The notes under the pieces: model-generated | What the model saw: only the letters and a program-made list of their open reading frames with translations | Databases searched by the model: none | What the model was told of the DNA's origin: nothing | NCBI GenBank assembly: GCA_014529385.2 | Contig: CM043964.1 | Location: 105,265,587 to 105,329,586 of the forward strand | Direction: 5' to 3' | DNA from: Adiantum capillus-veneris | Taxonomy: Eukaryota; Streptophyta; Polypodiopsida; Polypodiales; Pteridaceae | Length of the DNA stretch: 64,000 bases | Made by a program: the position numbers and the translations under genes | Part shown: positions 22,497 through 34,009 of the stretch, piece after piece | Layout of the letters: each line of letters begins with the position of its first letter | Position numbering within the stretch: position 1 is the stretch's first letter

Positions 22497-23455
22497 TGTC
22501 GTGCCGCTTCGCTTCCACGATGGAAAAAAGAGTAAAGAGAAGCAGAAAGAGTCTATTTGAAGCTCACACATTTATTGAGCAGTGACCAGGGCTCGAGAAC
22601 AAGCAAAAAGATCCAGAATGTGTATGCTTTATGTGGTTATGAAGGCCTAAGCGTAGAGATTTTATGCTTGAAGAAAAGGTTTTACATGTGAAAAGACTTT
22701 TAGGACATATAAGGCAACTTGGGTAGAGGAAGACATGTGGTCAGTGGTAAAAAAGAAAGTGTGTGAGAGACTTCACATCTCTGCATGAGGGAGGCCGAAA
22801 AAGTCATAGTCTAAAAAATTTTCTTAAAACAAGTTTCTAGACAAAATGGGCCGCGGTAGCAGAAGGAAAAGGGCGTTTTGAGCATTTTTGCATCTTACGC
22901 ACAGAGGTAAATTCTACACCGATTATTAGGAGATATTCAAATTTTCATACTCTACTATATTAACGGGGAGGAAGCCATAAGCTTTGAGCACTCTAATCCT
23001 AAGCCAAGCTTCGATAGCCACTCTAATCCAAACTTCCCTAGCCCACTCTAATCCAAGCTTCCATAGCCAATCTAATCAAAGCCACCATAGCCCACTCTAA
23101 TCCTACCATCTCTCTCTCTCTCTCTCTTGAAGCAGCACAAGAAGAACGAAGGAGAGGAATATTATTAAGGCAAGCTTGGCAGGTCAATTAAGATAAAGGG
23201 AAAATCATAACAACATCACCATCATCGATCTCAACACTATCATCATTGAGATAGTTGAAGTGTTATTTTCTCTATTATAATCTGAATTAAGGCAGGTTAA
23301 ATGGATGTATGGAGCTTAAACTCCTCAATTAACATTTAATTAAAGCAGCGATACTGTTAATGATAATCAAGCTTCAAGATCTTGTTCAAGCTGTTAATTT
23401 AAAGCCAGAGGCCCCACGCCTTCCTGGATCACCTTTCGAACACAAATCCCCCTAC
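22497..23455 (+). repeat. 5' LTR of N1 (959 bp)
   Basis: Shares its start (GTCGTGC-GC-CCGCTTCCA-GAT), the following AGTGA-CAGGGCT segment and its end (CAGAGGCC...CACAAATCCCCCTACA) with the right LTR, but is 1.5 kb shorter. Contains a CT tract at 23110-23128 and short repeats CACTCTAATCC between 22990 and 23105. Confidence 0.65.
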
Positions 23456-23501
23456 ATTTTTGGTGAACCCGACGCAAAACGAGCCGGGGTGGGAGGTAAA
23501 G

Positions 23502-24950
23502 ATGGAGATTGTAGAACAGTTAAAGCAGTTTATTGAAGATTTCAATGCCAATGGATTTGATAAAAATTTGGCAGTTACAGATTTGCCAAAAATGATGGAA
23601 TTGGTTTAGGGGTATCTATAGGATTAAGCAAAAGCCATGCAAAAAAAAAACCAGATTGATGATGTTGTAGAGCTAGCACTTAATGCTGTTCGGGAGCAGT
23701 ATTATATTTTTCAGGGATATGATCCAGAAGGTTTTATTGCATGTTACGAAGCTAAGATGAAGAGCCGAAATGTTCCAAAAGATCAGATGATTGCACCTTT
23801 TGAGGAGGTTGTAAACTCGGATTTTAAAAAGCAGGTTCAAGAACTGGCAGAAGAATATCCTACACGGTGGGAGTATTTTGCAGAGGAATTTATTTACGAA
23901 AGCTCAAGGACTCTAGATCAGGAAATAAAGGAGATTACTGAACGAAATAAGGTTGTCTTCAGTAAAGGTGAAGGGGATCAGATGCAGATCCTCAACTATG
24001 ATGAATTCTGGGAGCATATTTCTGCAAGAAGTAAAGCCAAAGAGAATGCTAAGCTGGAAGTAGCAGATTCAGTTTCAGAGGAGCTTAATTTGAGCAATGA
24101 AGAAAAGTTAAACAATGAATTTAATGTTGGAACAGATTTATATGAAATTTTTTCAAAGATTGCTTGTATGGACGCTACCTCTAATAATGGTTCTAGTGAA
24201 GACATAGACTGTACAGCAAGTGGTTCGCAAGTTGTTGACCTTGACATGGGTTATTCTGAAGGAGTTCATCAAGCAGATGAGCCTCTACAGGACATTACTA
24301 AAACTATCAGCACTATAGCCGAGCAGGACAACATGTTTGGTACAGATGATTGCATAAATAAAGCTATTATATGCACAGTAGCTGATAAAGTGACCAAGAT
24401 TGTAGACCCAGCACAGGATGAGCCTAAGGATGTCAATGAACCTATGATTGCAACTAACAATATGCTTGCAGATGTTGCTGTCACAGAAGAGGATGCTATA
24501 ATCGGTGAGTTTTTGTCTAGATCTGAAGGAGATGTTTATGGCAGTATAGAAGAGCTTTTTGATGCGTATACCTCTTCAGAGGGGGTGCCAGATGAGCCTT
24601 TACAGTTCTATAATGTATTGCTAAGTGCAGATGAGGAAGCAGAGGATGATATGGATGAGTATGAAGATTGCTCAGAACATGTTGATTGTGAACAGATTAT
24701 AGACTGGGATTTTGCATCTATGGTTGTACATGGGATGCATGAGGAGATAACTCCTACAGTTTTGATTAATATTGAGACTTCCAAGGGTGATTTTCTCGAG
24801 GATATTATGGATGAAGATCTACAGGATGAAGCTGTTTTTCATTATCAAGCTGAAATCCCAATTCGTCTGATGATACAAGTCGAGAGACTCCCAAGGTTTT
24901 TCGTGATGGCTATGAAGCTAGAGGGGGTGATGATGCTAAATCATCCTTGA
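23502..24950 (+). pseudogene. N1 gag-like acidic protein
   Basis: The ATG at 23502 opens a frame that runs to 24950 apart from three stops at 23607, 23619 and 23625; from 23637 it is open for 437 codons. The first part (MEIVEQLKQFIEDFNANGFD) and the stretch QGYDPEGFIACYEAKMKSRN through EYPTRWEYFAEEFIYESSR look helical and capsid-like. The rest is very acidic (DEEAEDDMDEYEDCSEHVD). There is no zinc knuckle. Gag identity is inferred from its position after the LTR and leader, not from a clear motif. Confidence 0.45.
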
Positions 24951-25999
24951 TACTGCAAAAGGTGCACAGGGTTTTTCATTTCCTTGGGCAATGTGCCAAA
25001 TGTAGCTGGATTTGGATGCTATTCCTATTGATGCTTATGTCAGCGATGTCTTGGCTGCCAGTAAAAGGGAGTCAGGTTTCTTTAATTCTTTCTAGTAACG
25101 AGCTTAAGTTGCCAATAGTTTACAGTATGTGGGTGTGACACTATGCTTCAGGTGAAGCTGTAGTATATTGCGGAGCCCATCAATGCTATGTGATCTCAAT
25201 GGTGTTTGATCCAGGAGATTCTAAGGATTCAATATGGATGGATACTGTTAAGTATGCATAGCAATTGCGTACTATTTGAACCAGGGGTATCATATTTGCA
25301 CCAAAAATTCTTGATGTTGATTGATACAAGAGATGTATGCTCATGTGAATATTATGATGCTCCAATGTGTGGGCAAATCCTTATTATTCCATTTGATCCT
25401 GGGGGTTACTGAAGTGCAAGTTGCAGATTCGAAGGATACCAGATGCCTAATGTAGCAGGCTGCAGGATGCAAGGTTTTGTTTTCTAGATTATGTTAAGTC
25501 AGAAGAGTGTTTGGTTATGCGTTCAATAGGATTACATGGTTGGCTTCCAACTGACTTCTTTGGATAATTGATGAAGTATCTTCACATCTTTTGAGTTGGT
25601 TTTGCTACCAGAACTTGAGGTAAAGGACTTGACGGCCATTCCGTGTGCAGACAAAGTAAGGCATACTTGAGCTTGATAGGGTTCCCTAAAGCGAGATTAA
25701 TGGTTAAACCGTGTGCATCGTTAACTGGAGCACTTGAGTCTGGCGGGCTTCACTAAACAGGTTATCCATAATTGAATGCTTTGAAGATACGACAAATACA
25801 GTTCAAAGATTTCTGATGGGCAGCTACCTAATGATTAAGCTAGAACATTGATGATAGGGTATAAGCCTTATTTAGTTTTTCATATGTTTACCAGTTATGA
25901 GAGTTTGATGATGGTAAGGAGCTTAAGGTACCTGTAGCAGATACAGATTGAAGTGTTGTTGGCACAGACCGGAGGCTGTGCAGGTTCAGAGGAGGTGGA
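24951..25999 (+). other. N1 internal region after the gag-like ORF
   Basis: No polymerase, protease or integrase motif was found in any frame. Some open stretches continue the style of the upstream protein but with many stops. It ends in a purine-rich tract before the right LTR. Confidence 0.45.
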
Positions 26000-27682
26000 T
26001 GTCGTGCAGCTCCGCTTCCATGATAAGAAAAAGAGCAGATAAATGCAAGCTAAGCTTCTTTGAAGCCTACTTGATTAATGGTCAGTGATGAGGGCTTGTT
26101 AACAGGCCAAGATTAATGATTAATGTATGCCATATGTGGCTTAAAAGGGCCAATAGATGCCTCAATGGTGCCAAAAATGAGTATGCTTGTAGTGACCACA
26201 GATGAGAGATTATGATCTAGAACTATAGTGCTTGAAGTGCTCTACCGGCTTGTCTTTATGGCTCGTCGATTGGAGCCACGGTGAAGAAGTTATGGCACTT
26301 TGAAACTTAAGTCGATTGCAGATCCGTACCGGATTGGGCGACTGCAGCTGAGGTGACAGAATTGAAGTGAATGCATCGGGTTGAAGTGCTCAATTTCTGG
26401 AGCGCGTCAGTCTTTTCGGATCAGTGAGGATCGGAGTTTCGGTTGCCAAGTTATTGGCCATTAAAGATTCACCGGGGGCCGGTTCCGTACCAGTCCGGTC
26501 TGCTTGGTCGATGTGCCATCTAGGAATTTTACAGATTCATCAGGGTTTGTATGATCCTATGCAGTTTGAGAAGTCTAAAGGAATTAATGGCTCGTCAAAC
26601 AGAGTCCGGCTTGATCAGATAATACGTCTTGAGGCTGATGATAGTTGTCGACGCACTACTGAGCCGGATAATTTTGGCATTATCTGAGAAGGTGATACAA
26701 GCAATTAACAACCGAGTGAAAAAGGGAATGCCTTCAGGCAAGTGCAATCACCTATACATGCATCTTAGAAGCATGTGGCATTATTTGAGATGCTGGTATA
26801 CGCAGTAAAGTTCACGAAGATATTGTTAGTCAATCACTGTTGTGGGAATATGTCGTGCTTGGCAATTTGTTTTTGATGCTCACTTGTAGTTGGCAATGCT
26901 TTGGACGGCATGCGTATCAAATAAGGTGCCTTTATGCATGACAAGAGAGAAGTTGTTGTGCTTGGCGATGCTTTGGTCGATATGTATGCTAAATGTGCCA
27001 ACCAATGAGACATAAGGCCACCCAAAAGGAGAGGCCGCCCAAGGCAAAGGTAAAATGGCAACCCTATGTGTTAATGAGGTGTAAACAAAGAGGAAAAAGT
27101 GCATGGAGTTCTGCAGCAGCAAGAACGAGCTGCGTAGGGAGAGGCAGAGCTCATCGCGAGCTGGGTGCAACTCGGACGCCGACGACCTAGTGACGGGATT
27201 TTCTCAGGACCTCAAGGCGACCAGATTCGGACCCATTCCGGTCGGCTTTCACGCGCATTAGTTCTGCCAGTGCCACATCATCAAGAGGCATTTTTATGCC
27301 TCCCTAGCAACGACGGCGCCGTCGTTGCTAAGGGAGGGGGCACGCTATTAATAGGGGCTTCCTTTTTGCATGAAAATTTATTGACATGCGAGTTTGGTCG
27401 AGGAGCAAGGGAAGAGCTTGGTCGAAGGAGCAAGGAGGAAAATCTTGAACGAAGCAAGCAAGGGAGTAAGCTTGAGGAAGCGAGGAGCACGAAAAAGAGA
27501 AGCAAAAGCAAAGCTCTCTCTCTCTCCCGCTCTCTCTCATCCTCGTAAGGAGCAAGGAGGAAAAGCTTGAATGAAGCAAGCAAGGGAGTAAGCTTGAGGA
27601 AGCGAGGAGAACGAAAAAGAAAAGCAAAAGCAAAGCTCTCCCTCTCTCCCGCTCTCTCTCATCCTCGTAAGGAGCAAAAGCA

Positions 27683-27755
<73 letters not shown>

Positions 27756-28512
27756 ATTTCTTGGCAAGCAAGAAGCATCGAAGGAGAAGGGTAACGAACA
27801 AGGGCAAGGCGAGGTGGAGAAGAGAAGGGGAATACCAAACAGTCTCTCTCTCGCTCTCCAATCAAAGCATAGAGGATTAGGGTAATGAGGACAAGAAGGA
27901 AGAAAAATTCTATGCAATCTCTCTCTCGTGCTCAATCAACCTAAACAAAAATTCTAAGAAATCACTCTCTCTCTCGGAATCAAAGCCTTGAAAAAGGGAA
28001 GAGATAAGCAAGGAATCAAAGCCTCGGAAAAGGGGAGAGATAAGCAAGGAGTCGAAGGCAGAAGAAAAAGGGTTAGAGCTTAGCAAAGTAGGAAGTTACA
28101 AGATAATTGACAATAACTGATGCTTAATGATTAAGGCAGTGAACAGAGTCGAAGCTTGCAAAATCCGTGAGGTATTTGAAGCAGATAAAGCGACAGGAGA
28201 AAATTTCCATAACCGTCATCAGCTAGAGATTGAATTAACATTCTTTTAAGTCCGGTGTCGTTAACGGCCCAGTTAATCCTGTAAATGGAAGCTTAAACTT
28301 CTAGTTAGCAGATGATCCAAGTGACGGTGCTATTAATAGCCCGCCTTGGCTAAGGATTAAGTTGTACTCAAAGCGTTTATCAATTGATTGAAGACTACGG
28401 TGATTGCCAGATTCAGTTGCATCTGTTTTTCTTGTTCTCTCTCTTTCACACCTCCCACAGCCAGAGGCCTGGCGTGTGCCTGGCTCACGTAGCAAACACA
28501 TATCCCCCGACA
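26000..28512 (+). repeat. 3' LTR of N1 (2,513 bp), microsatellite-bearing
   Basis: Ends match the left LTR, but the middle is expanded. It carries a tandem duplication of about 118 bp at 27450-27685 (GAAGCAAGCAAGGGAGTAAG is the repeated landmark) and a CT tract at 27686-27751, with further CTCTCTCTCG patches to 27980. Confidence 0.6.
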
Positions 28513-28516
28513 ACGC

Positions 28517-28759
28517 GGTCTTTAGGATATCTTCATCCACAATACTTATTTGATGATAGCCACTTTTTAGGTCAATCCTACTAAAGTAGATAGAGCCTTG
28601 TAGCTTATCAAACAGATCTCCTATTCGAGGCACATGAAATCTATCTTTGATACCGATATGGTTTAGTGCTCGATAGTCCACACACGTACGGCATGTACCA
28701 TCTTTCTTTTGCACTAAAAGGACTAGAGAACAAAAGGGAGAGGATCTAGGCCTCACCAT
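28517..28759 (-). pseudogene. G3 RT N-terminal half
   Basis: RPRSSPFCSLVLLVQKKDGT, CRTCVDYRALNHIGIKDRFH and [20 protein letters not shown] (first catalytic Asp in [10 protein letters not shown]) are the fingers and palm of a gypsy RT. The frame continues at 22496 beyond N1. Confidence 0.85.
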
Positions 28760-29700
28760 CCCTTTGTCTACCGTTTCTTGTACTTATCTCATGATCTCCT
28801 CTTTTTGAGTTTGGGAAACTCGATAAGGAGGCTTCAAGCTTGCTAGGTGGTGAGCTTCCTGGTAGGAGCTCAATTCGATGGTCATCATCCCCTCGTTTTG
28901 GAGGTAAGTCCATAGGGATATCATCGATGAAAACATCTTGGAATCCATTTAGCAAAGTAGACAAGTCTAACTCTTCTTGATTCCTACCATTTTCATTTGA
29001 TAAATCATTAGAATCATTAGTGGATTCTTTGACAAAAATCATGTACACAAAAATCAAGCTTTTCATTGACTTATCGAAAGCTGGTGAATTTACAAGTGGT
29101 ATAGTACGACCAGACTCATTAGCATCTATATACATGTTCTTTCCCCTATAGGTGAAGTAGATTCTCCTTTTAGGGAACTCATGTTGGCAGCCATGCAATC
29201 AAATCATGGCGCCCCTAGGATAGCATTCTCATGTTGGAGGAGAGAGATAAAAAATTCTTCTTTGTCGACATAGCTTTGGACATGAAGCCTCAACTTCCCA
29301 ATCAAGGTAGTAACGGAAGCTTGCTGTCCCTTGAAAGCTGTGTCAGCCGTTACAATATCTCCCATCTCAAAAGCTTGAATGCCCAACGTGGGGGACCAAA
29401 TCCGTTGATATGAAGTTGTGAGTAGATCCAGGGTATCTTGTTCCATTACCTTTCCCCAAGCATAGAAGAGAGATGGTCCTTTGCAATGAGCATCCTCTTT
29501 TGGAGCTTTGATGGTGGAAGCCTTAGGAGTCTCATTGCGAGTATTTTTCTTGGGGCAAGAACGATAGCCATATTCTTGCTCCCCATACTTAAAACACTTA
29601 TGGTCCTTGCAAAGAGCTTCAAGCTCTTCATGAGAGAATTGTTTTTACCTTTGTAAACTGCCTTCTCCTTGGACCTATTGTTGTTGTAGTTTTAGTTATA
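28760..29700 (-). pseudogene. G3 zinc knuckle and protease region
   Basis: Minus strand: a degraded CCHC knuckle (CFKYGEQEYGYRSC, about 29610-29560), then a protease-like segment with AFEMGDIVTADTAFKGQQAS and LIGKLRLHVQSYVDKEEFFI. The D-S/T-G active site is not preserved. Next comes the linker to RT with DLSTLLNGFQDVFIDDIPMD and LPPKRGDDDHRIELLPGSSP, typical of the L-P-P-x-R-x-x-D-H-x-I box before gypsy RT. Confidence 0.75.
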
Positions 29701-29949
29701 GGAAGTGCCTTGGGAAGAATTGTAGGCATTGCTTTCTCCTTTGCATCATTTTTGTCTTTGTTTTCTCTAACATTTAATGGCCTAGTACCTTGTGTGTAGC
29801 GGAAAATAGCATAAACATAGTGAGCATTTCATTAGAATAGATTTCTAATGAGCATAGCAAGAGTGCTTGGATGGAGAGAGCAACAAAAAGCATAACACCT
29901 AGTTAGATAGGCATGTACAATACTTCACAAGAGAGAGAAATTAAGCTAT

Positions 29950-30973
29950 TGACAATAGGTGAGAACCGGATTTACATGGAGCCGGTCGCCCCTCCAAAAG
30001 GCTTTGTATTATAGGTTTCCCCCATCAAGGGAGACATTTTACAATACAATACTTTGTGTTCCTTCAATAACTTGATGGTGCAATGAAGATGGAAGCTTCA
30101 AGAACCATGCACACACTTATAAAACACAACATCAATTCCCTCACGGTCTCAGACCCAAGACCTCACACACCTTCGAAGATGGCGAGAGCTAGCGGAGTAT
30201 GAGAGTAGATTGAGAGGAAGGAGTAGTCTTACGAGAAACAAGTATATCTCCTCACATAATCACTCATAATAGCTTAGCATAGCTTAGTAGTTAGTACGAC
30301 AGAGGAGGTGAGCATGCATTGAATCTTGATCCTTGGTTGGATTTGCATCACAAAGCCAAGAGTTGTTGGTGTAGGCCTCCCTTCTCAGAATCTTGGAGTA
30401 GATGATGAGATTTCCATTAAAGCTTGAGAAGGAGAGAGAGAGAGAGAGTCTTCTTGCTTCACACATGAGATTGTGTGAGTGTGTGTGTGATAATTCCTTC
30501 CCAAAATCAACCCCCTCTCTCTCTCTCTTGATCGACCTCTCTTGCAATTTACTCATGATGGCATCCCATTGGACCCTCCAAAGCTTAGCCAATCATAATT
30601 GAGAAGCATAAGTGATAGCCTTGTGACATATGTCCCCCTTTTCCCTTTTGTGAGAGCTTTAGGTAATTAAATGATGCAATTAAACTCTCATTGGATCCCT
30701 TTGTCTTCTGGCCAATAGGAAGCAGGCAAGCCATTGGGTGGTTGAATGCTCATTGCACCCCTTGGGAGACTGGCCAATCGTCTTCTAGAGAGCTTAATTT
30801 TTATTGGTTCTTTTATTAAGTGTTTTTATATGAAGTAGATTAGATTTACTCTAGCCTAATTCTCATTGGTCCACCTCTATGGCCATCCAATAGGATTTGA
30901 ATGCACCTTGTGGGCAATTGGGATAGGGAGTTGACATATGTCCACTATGCCCTTCGTGTAAAGGGGCTTGCAT

Positions 30974-31051
<78 letters not shown>

Positions 31052-31422
31052 CTCTCTCATCCCCTACTTACAGGACTCGCCCCCTCCTCTTTAGAAGTCT
31101 TTAAGACTTTTTGCACACTACAAAGCATCCAATTTTCCTAAGCATTGACCATTGCACTTAACCTTTGAATTTTGGAACCTTAGCATTTTGGAAGTCTTAA
31201 TGGGCTGAACCTTAGGTATTTGAAGGTTGTTGCTTGCACATTTCTCTTCTGCAGATGGTCCTCCTTTGGATCCCTATTTTCCCTCCTTTGGATCCCTACT
31301 GTGACCAGTCTGCTAGCCTTACCAATAATCTAGCTTTTTCTCCCTTGGTACTTTTCCATATTAATTGATCAGTTTAACATGAGAAAATCATTTAAGAGAA
31401 TTAGATATTAGTTATTATGACA
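29950..31422 (-). repeat. LTR shared by G3 (as 5' LTR) and G4 (as 3' LTR)
   Basis: Plus-strand ends TGACAATAGG and ATTATGACA; the polypurine tract of G4 (AAGAGAGAGG) lies outside at about 31425-31440. The copy carries a TG tract at 30975-31049. Between this LTR and the knuckle of G3 (29700-29950) there is only short leader-like sequence. Confidence 0.7.
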
Positions 31423-31779
31423 TTACCTCTCTCTTGAAATCATAGTCGTCCTCCACTATGGGGTAGAGAAGATAAGGCCTATTCATTAGTCCTTTTTCTA
31501 GCGGGTAAAGGATCCCTATGTTACCCTACGACATCATTCCAGAATGGATGACTAATCCATTTGGCGCTTGAGAGTCTTAGCTTCCGCAAGCATGTCTGTG
31601 CATTAGTCCTATCAATATTCCATAGTAGAGTGACGAGCTCTACTTGGTGTTTGGGAGACGTCTCTCCGCAAACTTGATCCTAAGCATGCATACTACTTGG
31701 GTGACATTTGTACACATTGAAGAAAAAGAGAGTCTTATAAGACAAAAACTTTGTTCATTTTAAACATTTGTACATTTCC

Positions 31780-32139
31780 TTACTCTAGGGAAGCATTGTA
31801 AGCATTGACAAGGTTTAGGTTATCCTTTAATTGTATGCCTTGCATCCATCTAGCATCTTCAAAAGGATAGTTCTTTAACTTAATAAGATACCGTGGGATA
31901 ATCTTACCACCTCTCAATACCTTGTCTTCTTGGTCCTCGATCTCCGGTGGGTCTTCAATGGTTGGTTCTTGAGGTGGCTCTCCTTTGTAAGGCTTTAGCA
32001 GGCTCACATCAAAAGCATTGTGTATGAGCCAATGGCTGTGCAACTTGAGTTGATATGCCATCTCATTGATTGTTTGAAGAATCTGCAAGGGACCATAGTA
32101 CCTTTTTGCCAACTTAGCATAGTACTTTTGGTGTCCCAT
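31780..32139 (-). pseudogene. G4 integrase C-terminus with chromodomain-like segment
   Basis: GHQKYYAKLAKRYYGPLQIL and HNAFDVSLLKPYKGEPP are the gypsy GPF/Y module. VLRGGKIIPRYLIKLKNYPF followed by EDARWMQGIQLKD is a chromodomain-like tail that would direct insertion to chromatin marks. Frame breaks separate it from the integrase core. Confidence 0.8.
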
Positions 32140-32380
32140 AGGATTCTTGCCCGTGGTGTGCCTTAATCGAGCCTTGAGAAATTTAAGAAAGACCCAATCA
32201 TTTTATTTAAAGCTTGGCCTCTTCTGTGCTTATCAGCAGCATCCTTTTGCTTTTGCTATGAGATAGAAATAGCATCCTTAATCTTTTGGAAAGATTCTTG
32301 TAGATCTCGCCTATACTCGTCTGCAACAAAGATCTTCCCGTGTACCTTAAGTAGCACGGGAATTTTTTATCTTCCCTCAA

Positions 32381-33229
32381 TTACCTCGAAAGTGATTTTC
32401 CTATGGAGATATGTACAGTATTATTGTAGACATACTCCACTAAGGGTAAGTACTTCTCCCACTGGGACCTTTGATCTACATATGTTACATAGGCTTTTAG
32501 TAGATCAAGAATTGTTAGGTTGGCTATTTCACTTTGGCCATCCGTTTGTTGGTGATAGGCCAAAGAGAAGTTTAGCCTTGTTCCTAAATTCTCAAAGAGA
32601 CCCTTCCAAAAATTACTGGTCATTCTAGGATCTCTATCTGACACTATGGACATTGGCAAGCCATGGTACTTGAAGATTTGTGATATGAAGAGGGTTGCCA
32701 TTTGATGGGCTTTGATAGTCTTTTTGACAAGTATTAAATGATCTTGTTTGCTGAACCTGTCTACTATCGTCCATATTCCCCTATTTCCATGAATAGACTT
32801 AGGCAATCCAAAGATAAAATCCATGGATATGCTCTCCCATGGTGAATTAGGGATTGGCAAAGGTTGAAGCAATCCAGGTTGCTTCCCTCTATCAAACTTT
32901 GTCTTTTGGGATACCACAGATTTAGACACATACTCTTGTATGTTTGCTTTCATGGTAGGCCAATAGAAATATGTTTCAATCTCTTTTAGGGTAGACTGAA
33001 TCCCTCTATGCCCGGCATAAGGAGGAGCATGAGATTCATACATTACTTTCTCAAGTAGTGAGTTAGTAACGTATAGTCTATTGCCATAGACAAGATAACC
33101 ATCTTGTAAGGTAAATGGTTCCTCTTTCTTCCCTAGTGCAAGGGATGAAATCACATCTCTAAAATCGGAATCAATAGCGTACTCATCTATCATAGAAGAT
33201 AGATCATTGTGAGTTTCTATGGAAACCGC
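32381..33229 (-). pseudogene. G4 integrase core, nearly intact
   Basis: The zinc domain keeps its two His (YESHAPPYAGHRG), but both Cys positions are Ser (SKSVVS), so zinc binding is lost. Core residues are present: Asp in SMDFIFGLP, Asp in SIVSDRDPRM, Glu in QTDGQSEIAN. The open frame extends 46 codons upstream of the G4 breakpoint into unrelated DNA (33230-33367). Confidence 0.85.
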
Positions 33230-34009
33230 TGTAAGGAGTTTTTTGGAGCAAGGGATTGCGCATATGTATATACACATGCATGGTGCATCGAATAAAGGAT
33301 TGCTTATTTTCCAGAGCCAGGTGGTTACATGGGACCCACATGTGTATAGGTATGGCAGCATGTACATAGTGTATCGATTTTCATCGTCACTAGTATCAGT
33401 GTGTTTTTTCTATAAAAATGAGGAGTTGGTAGCGCGTAAAACTTCTTGAGGAAGCTATCCATGGGCCGACGACATGAGGTAAGCAGGTGCGTCAGATGAC
33501 ATCTAGTGGCGTCAGCAAGTCGAATGTGGTCAATATTTGCACGTGGATAAGTACAGACACAACGTGGGTGTTTTCTTGTGATAATTATGCAGAAAGGTCA
33601 TCATGAGGACCATATTTTGGGGCCACTTCACGTGGTTTCAGGACCAAAGCTATGGCCTTATTGAGAAAAGTTGAGGGCTAGGTGTGCGGATGGATGCAGC
33701 AGGGTGACAACTATGCACTACGAGGCCACTTTTTGGCCTGTTCGAGGTCCGTTTGAGATCAACTAAAATGCCAAAGGTGCCCAAGTAATAAAGCTAAGTG
33801 TGGGAACTAAAAAACCTGAGAGAAGACCAGGAAAAACGTGGAGAGAAGAGGAGGAACAGCCGCAACTGAGTTTTTGCTATTTTTGGAGCCTGTTTTGGCC
33901 ATAAACTGCTCATCCGATGTCAAATTTGACCACTTTGACATTGTAGACTGGGGTTTTGGGCCATTTCGGACGCGATGGTGCTTTCCATTTTGCCAAATTT
34001 CTCACTGTT
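33230..34009. other. Unassigned segment left of the G5 LTR
   Basis: Starts TGTAAGG at the G4 breakpoint. It holds no recognisable gene and has no match to the region left of the other G5 LTR copy. It could be an LTR extension present in only one copy, or an unrelated insertion. Confidence 0.3.

Larger units (their letters stand above)
22497..28512 (+). mobile_element. Nested LTR retrotransposon N1, non-autonomous
   Basis: Starts TGTCGTGC at 22497 and ends CCCCGACA at 28512, with ACGC on both outer sides (22493-22496 and 28513-28516) as a likely target duplication. The left LTR ends at 23455 and the right LTR starts with TGTCGTGCAG at 26000 after a purine-rich CAGAGGAGGTGGA. The interior has a leader with TTGGTGAACCCGACGC after the LTR (possible PBS) and one long gag-like frame. 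No protease, RT or integrase is visible, so it would need proteins from another element. Confidence 0.75.
18694..31422 (-). mobile_element. Ty3/gypsy element G3 (chromodomain type), split by nested element N1
   Basis: LTRs lie at 31422-29950 (5') and 19972-18694 (3'). The internal region reads zinc knuckle, protease, RT N-terminus (to 28517), then N1, then RT C-terminus (from 22496), RNase H, integrase and chromodomain-like C-terminus. The RT text resumes across the insertion: SGYHQISIVDEDILKTA on one side, [20 protein letters not shown] on the other. The gag N-terminus appears deleted, since the knuckle lies only about 350 bp from the LTR. Confidence 0.8.
31423..33229 (-). mobile_element. 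Ty3/gypsy G4: integrase and 3' end only
   Basis: Same family as G3, in direct tandem with it and sharing the LTR at 29950-31422. It is cut at about 33229, where G5-side sequence begins. The LTR-internal-LTR-internal order is what unequal recombination between LTRs would leave. Confidence 0.75.

Noticed and set aside
27281-27935. Long Ser-Leu, Arg-Glu or Leu-rich open frames on both strands
   Set aside because: They are read-outs of CT microsatellites and their flanks inside the N1 LTR, with no conserved protein features.
33230-33367. N-terminal extension of the G4 integrase ORF
   Set aside because: The 46 extra codons lie beyond the element breakpoint and read unrelated DNA.
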